This document shows positions 23,595 through 34,504 of a stretch of 64,000 nucleotides of DNA, one piece after another. The notes under the pieces are model-generated. The model saw only the letters and a program-made list of their open reading frames with translations. It made no database searches and was not told the origin of the DNA. This DNA is from Bettongia penicillata ogilbyi. Taxonomy: Eukaryota; Chordata; Mammalia; Diprotodontia; Potoroidae. A program made the translations under genes and the position numbers. How positions within the stretch are numbered: position 1 is the first letter of the stretch; every line of letters begins with the position of its first letter. Location of the stretch: positions 2,084,759-2,148,758 of the forward strand of contig JAJHZJ010000251.1 in NCBI GenBank assembly GCA_023548195.1, in the 5' to 3' direction.

Positions 23595-23855
23595 TATGGC
23601 AACTAGATGACCCAGTGGATAGCCAGGCTTGGAGTCAGAAAGACTTAATTTCAAGTATAGATTCAGACAATTACTAGCTGTGTCTGATCAAGTCACTTAA
23701 TGTCTATTTACCTATTTTTTTGTCTGTAAAATGGTGATGATAATAACTCCTACCTCCTAGAGTTTTTGTGGTGATTAAATGAGATAACAATGGTAAAGAA
23801 GTTCCCACAGAATCTGAAACACAGAAAATGATAGATAAATTATCATTATTAAAAA
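23595..23855 (+). mobile_element. Marsupial MAR-type SINE
   Basis: Starts with 'gcaactagatgacccagtgg', the tRNA-like head, continues with 'cttggagtcagaaagactta', then 'gatcaagtcacttaatgtct', 'tgtctgtaaaatggtgatga' and a 'gtgattaaatgagataac' tail ending in 'attatcattattaaa'. Near full length, plus strand. Head, body and tail order fit the marsupial CORE-SINE group. Confidence 0.82.
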
Positions 23856-24239
23856 TGGATCCTCTTTATCTAATATATAGCATGTAAATTGATAACTGGA
23901 TTATGTGTATATTTCAAAATGCTTCACCATTTTATTTTTTCTATCCTATGGCCTTTTTTCTTTCATTAAAAGGGGGATGACTGAAAATAGATCTAGAGAT
24001 AGGAAAGGAGACTGGAAAAAAGAGAATATTGGAAAAGCTAGAAGAGTACAAATTCATCAGAATAGACCCAGTTCTGAGAAATTCCTTTAAAGTTTTTATT
24101 CTACTTGAAGGCAAATAAGTAACCCAGTCATGGGGCCCAAAAGTGGTAGAGAGCAGAGCAAGGTTTTAGATCAAAACTGACTATGACAGTCTGGGGCCCC
24201 CTCACTCTGGAACATCTAAATACCCCCACAGTCTTCTTA
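23856..24239. other. Unassigned stretch
   Basis: No gene or named repeat. Ends in a GC-richer patch at about 24190-24210. Confidence 0.5.
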
Positions 24240-24664
24240 TGCAAAGACATCCCTCCACCACACTAGTACCCTTCTCACATTGGTGAGTTCCTCTTGGTAT
24301 TGAGATGGGACTCAAGCTGGTCAGTATTCTTTTCCCTCCAAGCTCTACTTCTCACTTTTTGTACTTTGCCACCATCATTTAACTGTAGTCCGACCCTGGA
24401 ACTTCCCTCAGAGGCTGAGGCTTCCTCTCCTTGGATCATCTCTCCACCATTTTGCCTCTCTTCTCATACTGGTGAGTTCCTCTTATGATCTCCATTTTAA
24501 TAAAGGTCCCAGAGCAAACAACGCTCATTCCCTTCCTAACTCTGCTTCTGATATTCCAGACTTTGCCACAATGCCCCAGTGTTATGCTTCTTCCTTTTAA
24601 TTCCACCCCAGCTCCAAATCCTTGATGTTTTTCAGTTCCCCATTTTGTGCTACCTTCCTAAGTC
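24240..24664. repeat. Diverged tandem duplication, period about 190 bp
   Basis: Two units align in order: unit 1 from about 24249 ('atccctccaccacactag', 'attggtgagttcctcttgg', 'cagtattcttttccctcca', 'gtactttgccaccat') and unit 2 from about 24438 ('atctctccaccattttgcc', 'actggtgagttcctcttat', 'gctcattcccttcctaact', 'gactttgccacaat'). Not a family I recognise. No coding frame spans both units. Confidence 0.7.
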
Positions 24665-24785
24665 AGTAATCACACAAATTATCTTATGTGGGGGAATATA
24701 TTTCTATCTCTAGCACTTAACACACAGTCTACCACATAGTGAATGTTATATGAATGCATGTTGCCTTGTATTTTGTGTTGGCAAT
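24665..24785 (+). mobile_element. L2 LINE 3' terminus
   Basis: 'ctatctctagcacttaacac' then 'cacatagtgaatgttatatg' is the L2 terminal block. Confidence 0.65.
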
Positions 24786-27394
24786 CTTTTTAGATATAAC
24801 TTTCCCTGTGCTTATACACCTGTAAGTTCTAGGAACTCTAGAAATACAAAAGCCTATATAGATAGACTATACATTAGTATCTCCACTGGATATATGTATG
24901 AATAAATTTGAATGGTTCCTGAATAAAAGGTTTCTTCAATCAGAGGATCTGAGGATTAATTTAATATATCCTGTTTTATGTGGATAGTAAATATGTGAAG
25001 ATATCATAGATATTAGCTACTAGGATCTTGTTGATCAAATGTTCCAAGAATAGAAATCTGAGTAAAATCAGCCTAGAGTAATGTCAATCGTATAAACTTA
25101 CAGTGCTCAACAGATCACGTGTCTTTCTGAATCATTAATGTGAATTTCATTAAAACTTTTTTTTAAGCATCAAAAAGTGAGGCTATAAGTGCAGATAGAT
25201 TTCAGTCACATTCTTGTTAAAACAATTCCTTTTAAACGGTCACAGCATCATAAAATATAGTTTTGTTAAAAGGTTTTGCTGGAATGGGAAAAATTACAAG
25301 CAAATAAAAGTTAATGAAAAACATTAAGAAATTTAGATATTCCATATTTCACTGAATTTATAAGTATATTGTAAAATGTCATCCCCCAAAGGCTTCTTAG
25401 TTTTGTTGTGGTGACAGAAGTCTTTTCCCCCTTACAATGGAAAATCTATGAATAAAATATCTATGAGAAGAATTTAGTTCAGTTCACCATGTATAGTGCT
25501 ACTGGTACAATGATATTTGAAAAGCCCAATTGCAGAATCATTGAATTTAAAGGTGAAAGAGACCTCAGTAATCTAATCTATTACAGGCACATATTTGTTT
25601 GACAAAAATGAAGTGAAATATCTATGTGTTAGGTATTTCAACATTTTGTGGCACCATGGTGAAAAGAGAATTTTTACTTCTTCATGCCTGGACCCTGAAG
25701 GCTGCATTCCAATCACTGTCCACACATACCCTGAAAGTGTCTAAGATCCAGGGTGGGGAAGTGAATCAGCTGGAAAAGCCCCTAATTATAATCCTTCCCC
25801 CATACTAAATAGCTCCAGTCTGCCATCAGCCCCAGGAAGTTCTGCTGTAATAAGTTGTAGAACTCTTACAAGGGTAAAAGGGATGATTTCATTACACAGC
25901 TATGCCATGGCAGAATCTACTCTTTGCTGTCATGGTATGGTCATTGGGCACTTGGAGCTTGAAGGGAGAAAACTGATTCCATGAGAATAGCATCTCAGAG
26001 TCCTACTACATTTCCTCTAGTGTGATAAATTGTTAACTTTCCTTACTTTGACTTTTCTGCGTCCTCTATTATGACTTGATTTCAAATCCTATCCTTGTTT
26101 GTTTATCAAAATAAAAAAAAACTGAGATAGAAATGAATTTAAACTCTTGCTGCAAAGCAGAATAATGAAAAGGTTAAAATCTGTATCTGTAAGTCTACTG
26201 AAAGTGATAAGGTTGAAAGTGATGTCCCTAATGTGGAAATAACTAAATGGACCAGCGTTCAGCAAACATTTATTCTAGCTCAAAAATGCCGTTAGAGGGC
26301 AAAGGGACACTGCTTACAAACATCAAAGATGCATTTCATTTTTTCCAATCAACTATACCTAATATCTATTCCTAATATAAGGTAAATCAGGTGTATTTAT
26401 TTTTAATATATTAAGACTGACAGGTAGTGGTTGACACTGCTAGTTGCTAATGTTGTCTTGTATATACTTCCTTCTTTTTTACTTGCTTTAGAGGTAATTA
26501 GGTTTTGTTTTTAAATAACAATGCACCAGGAAGACCACAAATTTGGTAGACATTACAAACACTATATTATTTCACCAGAAAACACAACCAAGGATTAGAT
26601 GCAAGGGAAGTCATCACTTTTGTCAAAGTAGACAGGTTGAGATGATCCATGGACCACACAACCCTCTCCTACCCTCAAGAATCAAAGCATGAATATTTAT
26701 CAAGGAGAAGACAAGAATGGATTTTGCTTGCCTCATGACAGGAATGTCAACAAGCAGGAACTCCCAGGGCAAAATGGGTAGAAAAGAATGAAGTGCATCT
26801 CTTGGTTCCTTGATCAAGGAAAATTTATTTTTTGTCACCTTCCCACGTTGGCAAGAGTCTCCAAATCTCACACTGCTCTCTAAATTATAGGAAATGAGAA
26901 CCAGGACTGATATGACTCTAGGGGTCCCAGGAAGGACTCTTTTTTAAAGTACCTCACCAATAAGATTACTGATACTAGCATTTCTTTCACAGGAACTAAG
27001 CTTTTCATTTTGCAATGAAAGAAGAAAATAAAATGCAAATGCTCCCTTACAGAGGAGATATAGTGGTCTAATTTCATAATAAGTTATAAATGCTTTATCT
27101 CAGACAAAACTCCAAAGGAGATTTTGATATTGAGGTCAGTCTAAGGATACTGGAAGATTAGAAGTTTCTTAGGGAAGGGGATGAAAAGTAGAGTGACTAG
27201 GGGCATCAAAAATAAACTTGATTTTTCTGCCTTCACAAGAACCAAAGGATAGAGGATTTTCTGATCCTTCCCCATTTCTCAACACTACACACAAGCATTT
27301 TTCTGCACATCTTTTGATAATTTGACTATGAGAATTCACCATGTATAATACTCACGGTATTGTTGTACACCAATCAAGAATATTCATGGACATG
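24786..27394. other. Longest stretch without a recognised repeat
   Basis: About 2.6 kb with no gene I can support. A CR1/L3-like terminus may sit at 25535-25600. A CTCF-like 14-mer is at 26289-26302. Small frames at 25626-25808 and 26623-27077 show no domain. This stretch is a reasonable place to look for conserved non-coding sequence. Confidence 0.5.
26289..26302 (+). promoter_or_regulatory. CTCF-like motif (weak)
   Basis: 'ccgttagagggcaa' agrees with most of the CCnnnAGnnGGC core of the CTCF consensus. Single match, unsupported by other evidence; could be chance. Confidence 0.2.
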
Positions 27395-28262
27395 ATCAGA
27401 TAATTTGAAAGTTAGTGGAGATCTCAGAGGGATCATATAATCTGAACCATATTTGAAAGGAATATCCACTAAAGGATGCCCAACCAGCGGTCATCATTTT
27501 TTGATTGAAAACTCCCGAAGTTATGAGGTGATTCATTCTTCTTTTGAACACCTCTGATTGTTAACATGTTGCTCTTATTGTTGTTTCTGGACCTTAAGAC
27601 TATTTTTTTCTGTTTTTATAATTTTACTTGTTACTCTGGGTTTTATCCATTAGAGTCCAAACAAAAAGTTAATCTCTACTGTGCATGACAGCCTAGATAC
27701 ACTTGAAGACTTGTCTTATGTCTGCTTGATCCTTCTTTTCTCCAGGATAAATATGCCCTTCAAATAGCCTAGACCTCACATCATATAAAATCAAGACTGT
27801 TCAAGATGATTGCCCTCTTTTCAATAATTTCAACTTTATTAGCATTTTTCTTCAGCTATGGTACACAGACCTGAACACAACATAAGATTTTAATGAGAAT
27901 GGAATTTGTGATGCTATCACAGTACCATCATTCCTGGAAACTGATTATTTGCCATGCATTGCAATATTGTATTCATTCTTATGTCTACTGCATCACACTA
28001 TCATAACTACTAGCAGTTTTTCAAAATAGCTGCTAGCTAACAATTTAACACCACGTTATATTTGTGAAAATTATGGCTTCCGTGAAGTGTAAGACTATAT
28101 CATATTAATAGATTCACCCCAATATTCACTGTTATCTAGTTTATTAGCAATATCTTCCAGCTTTGTATCACCTCCATATTTGATAATTATGCCACCTGTG
28201 CTTTTATACCAGTCATTAATAAAATACTTGGAATGGGACAAATCATTAAACACTGGAGTGCT
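27395..28262 (-). mobile_element. CR1/L3 LINE relic with RT segment
   Basis: Minus-strand translation of about 28215-28075 gives a degraded RT: FINDWYKSTGG (a FINDL-type block), then KYGGDTKLEDIANKLDN, which corresponds to the FADDTKLGG catalytic block with its first Asp lost. Further left (27640-27880) are 3'UTR motifs, including the 'tctccaggataaatatgccc' block, and the terminus at about 27400-27560. Ancient and inactive. Confidence 0.75.
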
Positions 28263-28288
28263 TCAGTGCAGATATCTTGGCAAAATGC

Positions 28289-28303
28289 AAAAATGATCTT
28301 TTT
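28289..28303. repeat. Target-site duplication of HAL1 copy B, left copy
   Basis: AAAAATGATCTTTTT, identical over all 15 bases to 31186-31200. It immediately borders the T-rich (poly-A) side of the minus-strand element. Confidence 0.93.
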
Positions 28304-29174
28304 GAATTTTTTTATTTTTTTTTAATTTTTCAGTATCTTTTTTTTAATTTAACTTTTTACATTCATTTTCACAAAATTTTGGGTTCCAAATTTTCTCGCC
28401 TTTTATCCCTCCCCCCACCCCAATGCACCAAGCAATCTAATTTTACCTATCTCCAATCTGCCCTCTCTTCTGTCATCCCTCCCTTCTCTTGTCTCCATCT
28501 TCTCTTTTCTCCTGTAGGGCCAGATGACTTTCTATTCCTCATTAACTGTATGTCTTCTTTCCTAGTAGCAAGAACAATACTTGACAGTTGTTCCTAAAAC
28601 TTTGAGTTCCAAATTCTCCCCATCCCTCCCTCCCCACCCATTCCCTTTGGGAAGGCAGGCAATTCAATATAGGCCATATCTGTATAGTTTTTCAAATGAC
28701 TTCCCTGATAGTCATGTTGTGTAAGACTAACTGAATTACCCTCTATCCTAACCTGCCCCTCATTGTTTCTCTTCTGTCTTTTGATCCTGTCCCTCCCGAA
28801 GTGTTGACTTCAAATTGCTCCCTCCTCCCTTTGCCCTCCCTTCCATCATCCCCCCCTTTCTTATCTACTTCTCCCCCACTTTCCTATACTGTAAGATAGG
28901 TTTTCATACCAAAATGAGTGTGCATTTTATTCCTTCATTTAGTCAAATGTGATGAGGGTAAACTTCTTGGTTTTTGTTTTGTTTTGTTTTGTTTTTTCTC
29001 AGGTCTCCTTTTTCCCTTCACTAAAAAGTCTCCTACTTGCCTCTTAAATGATATATAATTACCCCATTCCATTTCACCTTCTTTCCTCCCATACATTTCT
29101 CTCCCACCATTTAGCTTAATTTCTTTTAAGATATGGTCCCATCCTATTCAATTCAATCTGTGCTCTCTGTCTCT

Positions 29175-29230
29175 GTATGTGTGTGCATGTGTGTATGTGT
29201 GTGTGCGTGCATGCATGTACATGTGTGTGA
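29175..29230. repeat. (TG)n-rich microsatellite inside HAL1 copy B
   Basis: Interrupted TG/TATG/TGCG run in the 3'UTR, at the position homologous to the CA runs of the other copies. Confidence 0.88.
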
Positions 29231-29367
29231 ATGGACCCATCCACTACCCAGATACTGAAAAGTTTTAAGAGTTGCAAATATTGTCTTTCCATGTAGGAAT
29301 GTAAACAGTTCACTTCTGGTAAGTCCCTTAAGACTTCTCTTTGCTGTTTACCTTTTCATGCTTCTTC

Positions 29368-30471
29368 TCATTCTTGTGTTTGAAAGTCAAATTTTCTTTT
29401 CAGCCCTGGTCTTTTCATCAAGAATGATTGAAAGTCCTCTGTTTCATTGAAGGACCATATTTTCCCCTGAAGTATTATATTCAATTTAGCTGGGTAGTTG
29501 ATTCTTGGTTTGAGTCCTAGTTCCTTTGACTTCTGGAATATCCTATTCCATGCCCTTCGATCCCTGACTTTAGAAGCTGCTAGATCTTGTGTTATCCTGA
29601 TTGTATTTCCACAATACTGGAATTGTTTCTTTCTAGCTGCTTGCAAGATTTTCTCCTTGACCTGGGAGTTCTGGAATTTGGCCACAATGTTCTTAGGAGT
29701 TTCTCTTTTTGGATCCCTTTCAGGTGGTGATCGATGGATTCTTTCAATACTTATTTTGCCCTCTGGTTGTAGAATATCAGGGCAGTTTTCCTCGATAATT
29801 TCATGGAAGATGATATCTAGGCTCTTTTTTTGATCATGACTTTCAGGTAGTCCTATAATTTTTAAATTGTCTCTCCTGGATCTATTTTCCAGGTCAGTTG
29901 TTTTTCCCATGAGATATTTCACATTCTCTTCCATTTTTTCATTCTTTTGGTTTTGTTTGGTGATTTCTTGGTTTCTCATAAAGTCATTAGACTCCATCTA
30001 CTCCATTCTAATTTTGAGAGAACTATTATCTTCAGTGAGCTTTTGAACCTCTTTTTCCATTTGGCTCATTCTGCTTTTGAAAGCCTTCTTCTCCTCATTG
30101 GCTTTTTGAACCTCTTTTGCCAATTGAGTGAGCCTATTTTTCAAGGTGTTATTTTCTTCAGCCTTTTTTTTGGGTCTCCTTTACCAAGGTATTGACCTGT
30201 TTTTCATACTTTTCTTGCATCTCTCTCATTGCTCTTCCCAGTTTTTCCTCCACCTGTCTAACTTGCTTTTCAAAATCTTTTTGAGCTCTTCCAAGGCCTG
30301 AGCCCACCTGACATCCCCCTGGGAAGTCTGGGATACAGAGGCCCTGCCCTCCACGTCTTTCCCTGATGGCAAGAATATGTCCTCGTTGTCATCAAATCCG
30401 AAAGTCGGGATCATTAGCATCTGTTCAAAAAAACTCTCTATAGTCTTATTTTTCTTCCCTTTTCTAGGCAT
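29368..30471 (-). pseudogene. HAL1 copy B ORF1 (L1 ORF1p-like), nearly intact
   Basis: Start ATG at 30471 gives MPRKGKKNKT; the N-terminal part is open to about 30226. A one-base deletion at about 30280 (GATTTT versus GGATTTT in copy D2) shifts the frame, and an extra A at about 30165-30175 follows in the coiled-coil segment. The C-terminal 209 codons (29997-29368) are open and start with MESNDFMRN; they contain RRDNLKIIGLPES (RRM-like domain), 'NIVAKFQNSQVKEKIL' and 'ITQDLAASKVRDRRAW' (C-terminal domain), ending FDFQTQE. A TAG at 29998-30000 separates the halves, directly before this ATG. L1 ORF1p-type RNA chaperone by family; no activity shown. Confidence 0.9.
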
Positions 30472-31185
30472 TTTCCCAGCTGGTTACTTGACTTCTGGGA
30501 TTCCTGTCTACCCCCGCCTAGATCCGCCCAGCTAGTGCTTGGGGTCTGAGATTCAAATGGGCTTTCCGCAGCAGGCACTGCTGCTAATCAATGTAAGCTT
30601 TAGTTCTGATCCTGGGGTGGGGGTAGGGCCATCTCCCAGGCTCAGCTCCCTCAGGGGGTTTATGCAGAGACTTTCAGTAATGAAGATGCTGCCTGCTGCT
30701 GGGGGAGTCCCGGGCCGCTGCTGCAACTGCCGCAGCTGCTGCCTCCGCCGCCGCCCCTGCCTCTGCCTCGCCACTTCCTGCCTCCGCCTCTGCCACAGCC
30801 ACTTCCTCCCAAGGGGGCCCAAGTCATGGAGACACCCCGCTCCCCTCTTGACCGGCTCAGCCGTCCCTCTCACTGACCTGTAGCTTCTGTAGGCGGAGGG
30901 ACCTTCCAGGCCCCTGGAACTTCCGTTCCTGAAGCCTGCTCGGATCAGCTTCTCTGGGTCCGTGGCCAGGGCAGTGCTGGGGTAGGGTCCACTTTTCAGG
31001 GTGCGACAGACCCTGGGGACGGCTCTCCAGGGCTCTGTGGAACGGAAATCTCTTCCACTCTTTTTCTGCACACCTTGCAGTGATCCAGAACTTATGGGAA
31101 TCTCTTTTTACATTAAATATATGGGCTGTGGGTTCGGAGCTCATAAACGTGCGTCTTTCTACTCCGCCATCTTGACTCCGCCCCC
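30472..31185 (-). promoter_or_regulatory. HAL1 copy B 5'UTR, GC-rich internal promoter region
   Basis: About 710 bases, strongly GC- and CpG-rich around 30700-30850 ('gcctccgccgccgcc') in an AT-rich neighbourhood. In L1 the 5'UTR holds the internal promoter; this role is inferred here. Both strands hold long open frames: 172 codons sense (31071-30553) and 114 codons antisense (30539-30883). Confidence 0.6.
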
Positions 31186-31200
31186 AAAAATGATCTTTTT
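31186..31200. repeat. Target-site duplication of HAL1 copy B, right copy
   Basis: Identical to 28289-28303 over 15 bases. In the undisturbed target the duplicated site would run into a further T run, the usual T-rich context of L1 endonuclease cuts. Confidence 0.93.
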
Positions 31201-31555
31201 TTTAGAGAAGAAATAAAATAGGAATTTTTATCTTGCCTTCTCCATATTGTTTGTATCTGTCCTTCTATTATTGATCTTTCCTTTTCTCTGAAAATAATTT
31301 AAAGAAAACATTGTGTTACCTTGAAATTCCTTTGAAAACTACAACTAATTATAATTTTAGCAATCCTGACAGCATTTTTGATAAGAATATTTTATTTTCA
31401 ACTTTCTTCTATGAGACTTGACACTGCTTTCATCTCCTGCAGATTCCTTTTTATAATCTAAGTTCATTAGTGTGTTCGTTGTGCATTCATATCAGTCTCT
31501 TCAGACAAATTTTATTCTTTATTTCTGATTGAAATTATTTTCCCTCTTGTCTTTT
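31201..31555. other. Unassigned stretch between HAL1 copies B and C
   Basis: About 355 bases of AT-rich host sequence. No gene or named repeat. Confidence 0.5.
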
Positions 31556-31568
31556 AAGAATTCACTAT
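31556..31568. repeat. Target-site duplication of the copy C composite, left copy
   Basis: 'aagaattcactat', matched at 35825-35837 over 13 bases (neighbouring bases differ by substitutions). Confidence 0.85.
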
Positions 31569-32382
31569 TAAGGATGTGGAGCCAAGAAGGTGGGGTAGAA
31601 AGATGCACAAACTCTAGCTCTTCCCCCACAGCCCACAAATACCTGTAAAGAACGAGTCTCAATAAATTCTAGAGCACCAGAAGCCACAGAATGATGGAGT
31701 GAAGCAGTTTTTCAGCCCAAGGTGACCCGGAAGGCCATCAGGAAAGATCTGTTGCACTGGATGCAAAGCAGAGCACAGCCCAGCCTTGGTCACATGGTAC
31801 CTGATGGAGCAGGACTGGAGTAGCCCTTGGGGTTGGAATTCCCAGCAGCAGTGCTGGCTCTTAAGTTCCTCAACCCACAGGCACCAAAACCAGCTTCAGA
31901 GGTCAGTGAGAGGGCTTTCTCAGTTGGGTGAGAAGGGAGCAGGGTCCTCCCCTGTCCCTGGCCCCAGGTGGTAGGGAGACAGCAGTAGCAGTAGGCAATG
32001 GAAGTTCCAGTGGCCCCAGCAGGCAGCAGCTAGTGTCCATTGTTAGAGCTCTCAGTTTAAAGGTCCTGGGGGAATTGAGCAGCTGATCTTAATCTCACAA
32101 TGAGTGGCAGCCTAGCTCTGGGAACCCTCCACCTAACGCCCCTGGGACAAGTGAGCAGCTGATCTGAATCTCAGCCCTGAGTACTGGCATGGCAGAACTA
32201 GAGGTAGCTATGGAGAGGGAATTCTACTACTCTCAGATTCTGGGAAGAAAAGTTTCTTGTTGCTCCCAGACAAGTGTGCATGTTTGATTGTGCTACCATG
32301 GAGGAACTGAAATCTTACAGGTCCCCTGAGTATACCCTCCTCCTGTCAAATAAACCAAAAGTCAAGTAACTGGTGGGGGAAA

Positions 32383-33488
32383 ATGCCCAAAAAAGGAAAA
32401 AATAAGATGATAGAAGATTATTTTCTTGGTGAACAGGTATTTTCTCATATCTTTTTGGATAAGGAAGAAAAATACCTACCATCAAGGGAAGATATGAAAG
32501 TGAAGGCTTCTCCATCCCAAACATTCAAAACAAATATGCAGTTGTCTCAAGGCATGGAAGAGCTCAAAAAGTATTTTTAAAGTCAAGGAAGAGAGGTGGA
32601 GGAAAAATTGGGAAGAGAAATGAGAGTGATGCAAGAAAACCGTGAAAAGCGAGTCCATAGCTTGTAAAGGAGACCCCAAAAAATGCTGAAGAAATTAACA
32701 CCTTATAAAAATAGACTAACTCAAATGGCAAAAGAGACCCAAAAAGCCAGTGAGGAGAAGAATGCTTTAAAGAGCAGAATTAGTCAAATGGAAAAGGAGA
32801 TTCAAAAGCTCACTGAAGAAAATAGTTTTAAAAATTCGAATGCAGCAGATGGAAGCCATAGACTTTATGAGAAACCAAGAAATTACAAAACAAAACCAAA
32901 AGCATGAAAAAATAGAAGATAATGTGAAATATCTCACTGGAAAAAAAAACCGACCTGGAAAATGGATCCATGAGAGACAATTCAAAAATTATGAGACTAC
33001 CTGAAAGCCATGATCAAAAAAGAGCCTAGACATCATCTTTCATGAAATTATCAAGGAAAACCTCCCTGATATTCTAGATCCAGAGGGCAAAATAAATATT
33101 GAAAGAATCCACCAGTCACCTTCTGAAAAAGATCCAAAAAGAGAAACTTCTAGGAATATTGTAGCCAAATAACAGAGTTTCCAGGTAGAGGAAAAAATAT
33201 TGGAAGCAGTGAGAAAGAAACAATTTGAGTATTGTGGAAATACAGTCAGAATAACACACGATCTAACATCTTGGGCATTAAGGGATCAAGGACATGGAAT
33301 ATTATATTCCAGAACTCAAAGGAACTAGAATTAAAATGAAGAAGCACCCATCTAGCAGGGCTGAGTATAATACGTCAGGGGGAAAATGGTCATTCAGTGA
33401 AATAGAGGACTTTCAAGCATTCCTGATAAAAAGATCAGAGTTGAAAAGAAAATTTGACTTTCAAACACAAGAATCAAGAGAAGCATGA
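32383..33488 (+). pseudogene. HAL1 copy C ORF1 relic
   Basis: ATG at 32383 gives MPKKGKNKMIEDYF. The frame stops at 32580 after KKYF, where the other copies continue KKDFE. The coiled-coil part is partly open in another frame (32683-32907, with KLTEENSF), and the C-terminal part ends FDFQTQES near 33475. At 32846-32848 it has CAG, not the TAG of copies B and D2. Frame breaks in several places; inactive. Confidence 0.82.
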
Positions 33489-33608
33489 AAAGGTAATCAG
33501 GAAACAGAAATCAAAATCGATTTACTAAAATTGAACTTTTACATTCCTATATGAAAGATAATATTTGTGTCTCTTGAAACTTTTCTTAGTATCTGGGTAG
33601 TTGGAAGG

Positions 33609-33610
<2 letters not shown>

Positions 33611-33645
<35 letters not shown>

Positions 33646-33660
33646 GCACACACGCATATA
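33611..33660. repeat. (CA)n microsatellite inside HAL1 copy C
   Basis: CA run of about 15 units followed by CGCA steps, at the same element position as in the other HAL1 copies. Confidence 0.92.
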
Positions 33661-34504
33661 TGGAGAGACAGAGAGACAGACAGCACAGGCTGAGTTAAAT
33701 AGGAAGGGATCATATATAAAAAAAATTAAAGGGTGAGAGGGGAATTTATTGGGAGGAGAAAGGGAGAAATGGAATGGGACAAATTATCTCTCATAAAAGA
33801 GCAAGAAAAAGCTTTGCCAATGGAGGCAGAATGGGCGAAGTAAGAGGGGAAATAAGAAGCTTACTCTCTTCACATTTGGCTCAATGAGGGAATAACATCC
33901 ACACTCAATTTCGTATGAAAATCTATCTTACACTGCAGGGAAGAAGGAGAGAAGGGGATGAGCAGGATGGGCGCAATGATGGAAAGGAGGGCAAATGGGA
34001 GGAAGAAACAATTAGAAGTCATCACTCTTGAGAAGGGACAAGGTCAAAAGAGAGAATAGAAGAAATGGGGAGCAGGATAGGATGGAGGGAAATATAGTTA
34101 GTCTTAGGCAACATGACTATTATGGAAGTCATTTGCAAAACTACACATATATAGCCATTTTTTGAATTGCTTGCCTTCTCAGTGGGGATGGGTCAGAAGG
34201 GAGGAAGGAAGAGAAGCTGGAACTCAAAGTTTTAGGAACAAGTGTTGAGAATTGTTTTTGCGTATAACTGGAAAATAAAAAATACAAATATCGGGACATA
34301 GAAATTTATCTTGCTCTATGGGACAAGAGAGAAGATGGGGATAAGGGAAGAGATGGGTGTTAGAAGGAAGGGCGGATTAGTGGAAGGGGTAATCAGAATG
34401 CAAGGCATTTTGGGGTCGGGGGAGGGAAGAGATGAGAAAATTTGGAACTCAAAATTTTATGGAAATGAATGTTGAAAACTTAAACAAACAAACAAATAAC
34501 AAAT

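Larger units (their letters stand above)
28304..31185 (-). mobile_element. HAL1 (half-L1) retrotransposon, copy B, full length
   Basis: About 2.88 kb, flanked by a perfect 15-bp TSD. On the minus strand: 5' end at 31185 ('gggggcggagtcaagatggc'), GC-rich 5'UTR (31185-30472), ORF1 (30471-29368), purine-rich 3'UTR with a TG microsatellite (29175-29230 on the plus strand), then poly-A (plus-strand T run) at 28304-28350. There is no ORF2. The TSD and A tail show the ORF1-only unit was inserted in this form, not created by later deletion. Known biology: movement needs L1 endonuclease and RT in trans. ORF1 has one frameshift pair and one stop, so it is not expected to be active. Confidence 0.95.

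Noticed and set aside
23595..23660. tRNA gene
   Set aside because: The tRNA-like head belongs to a SINE with its usual body and tail; it has no intact cloverleaf.
30553..31071. 172-codon open frame as a host gene
   Set aside because: It falls wholly in the HAL1 copy B 5'UTR. Its Arg/Gln/Pro-rich composition follows from GC-rich repeats.
30560..31180. CpG island marking a host gene promoter
   Set aside because: The island coincides with the HAL1 5'UTR between the element start and ORF1, and no host exon is visible downstream.
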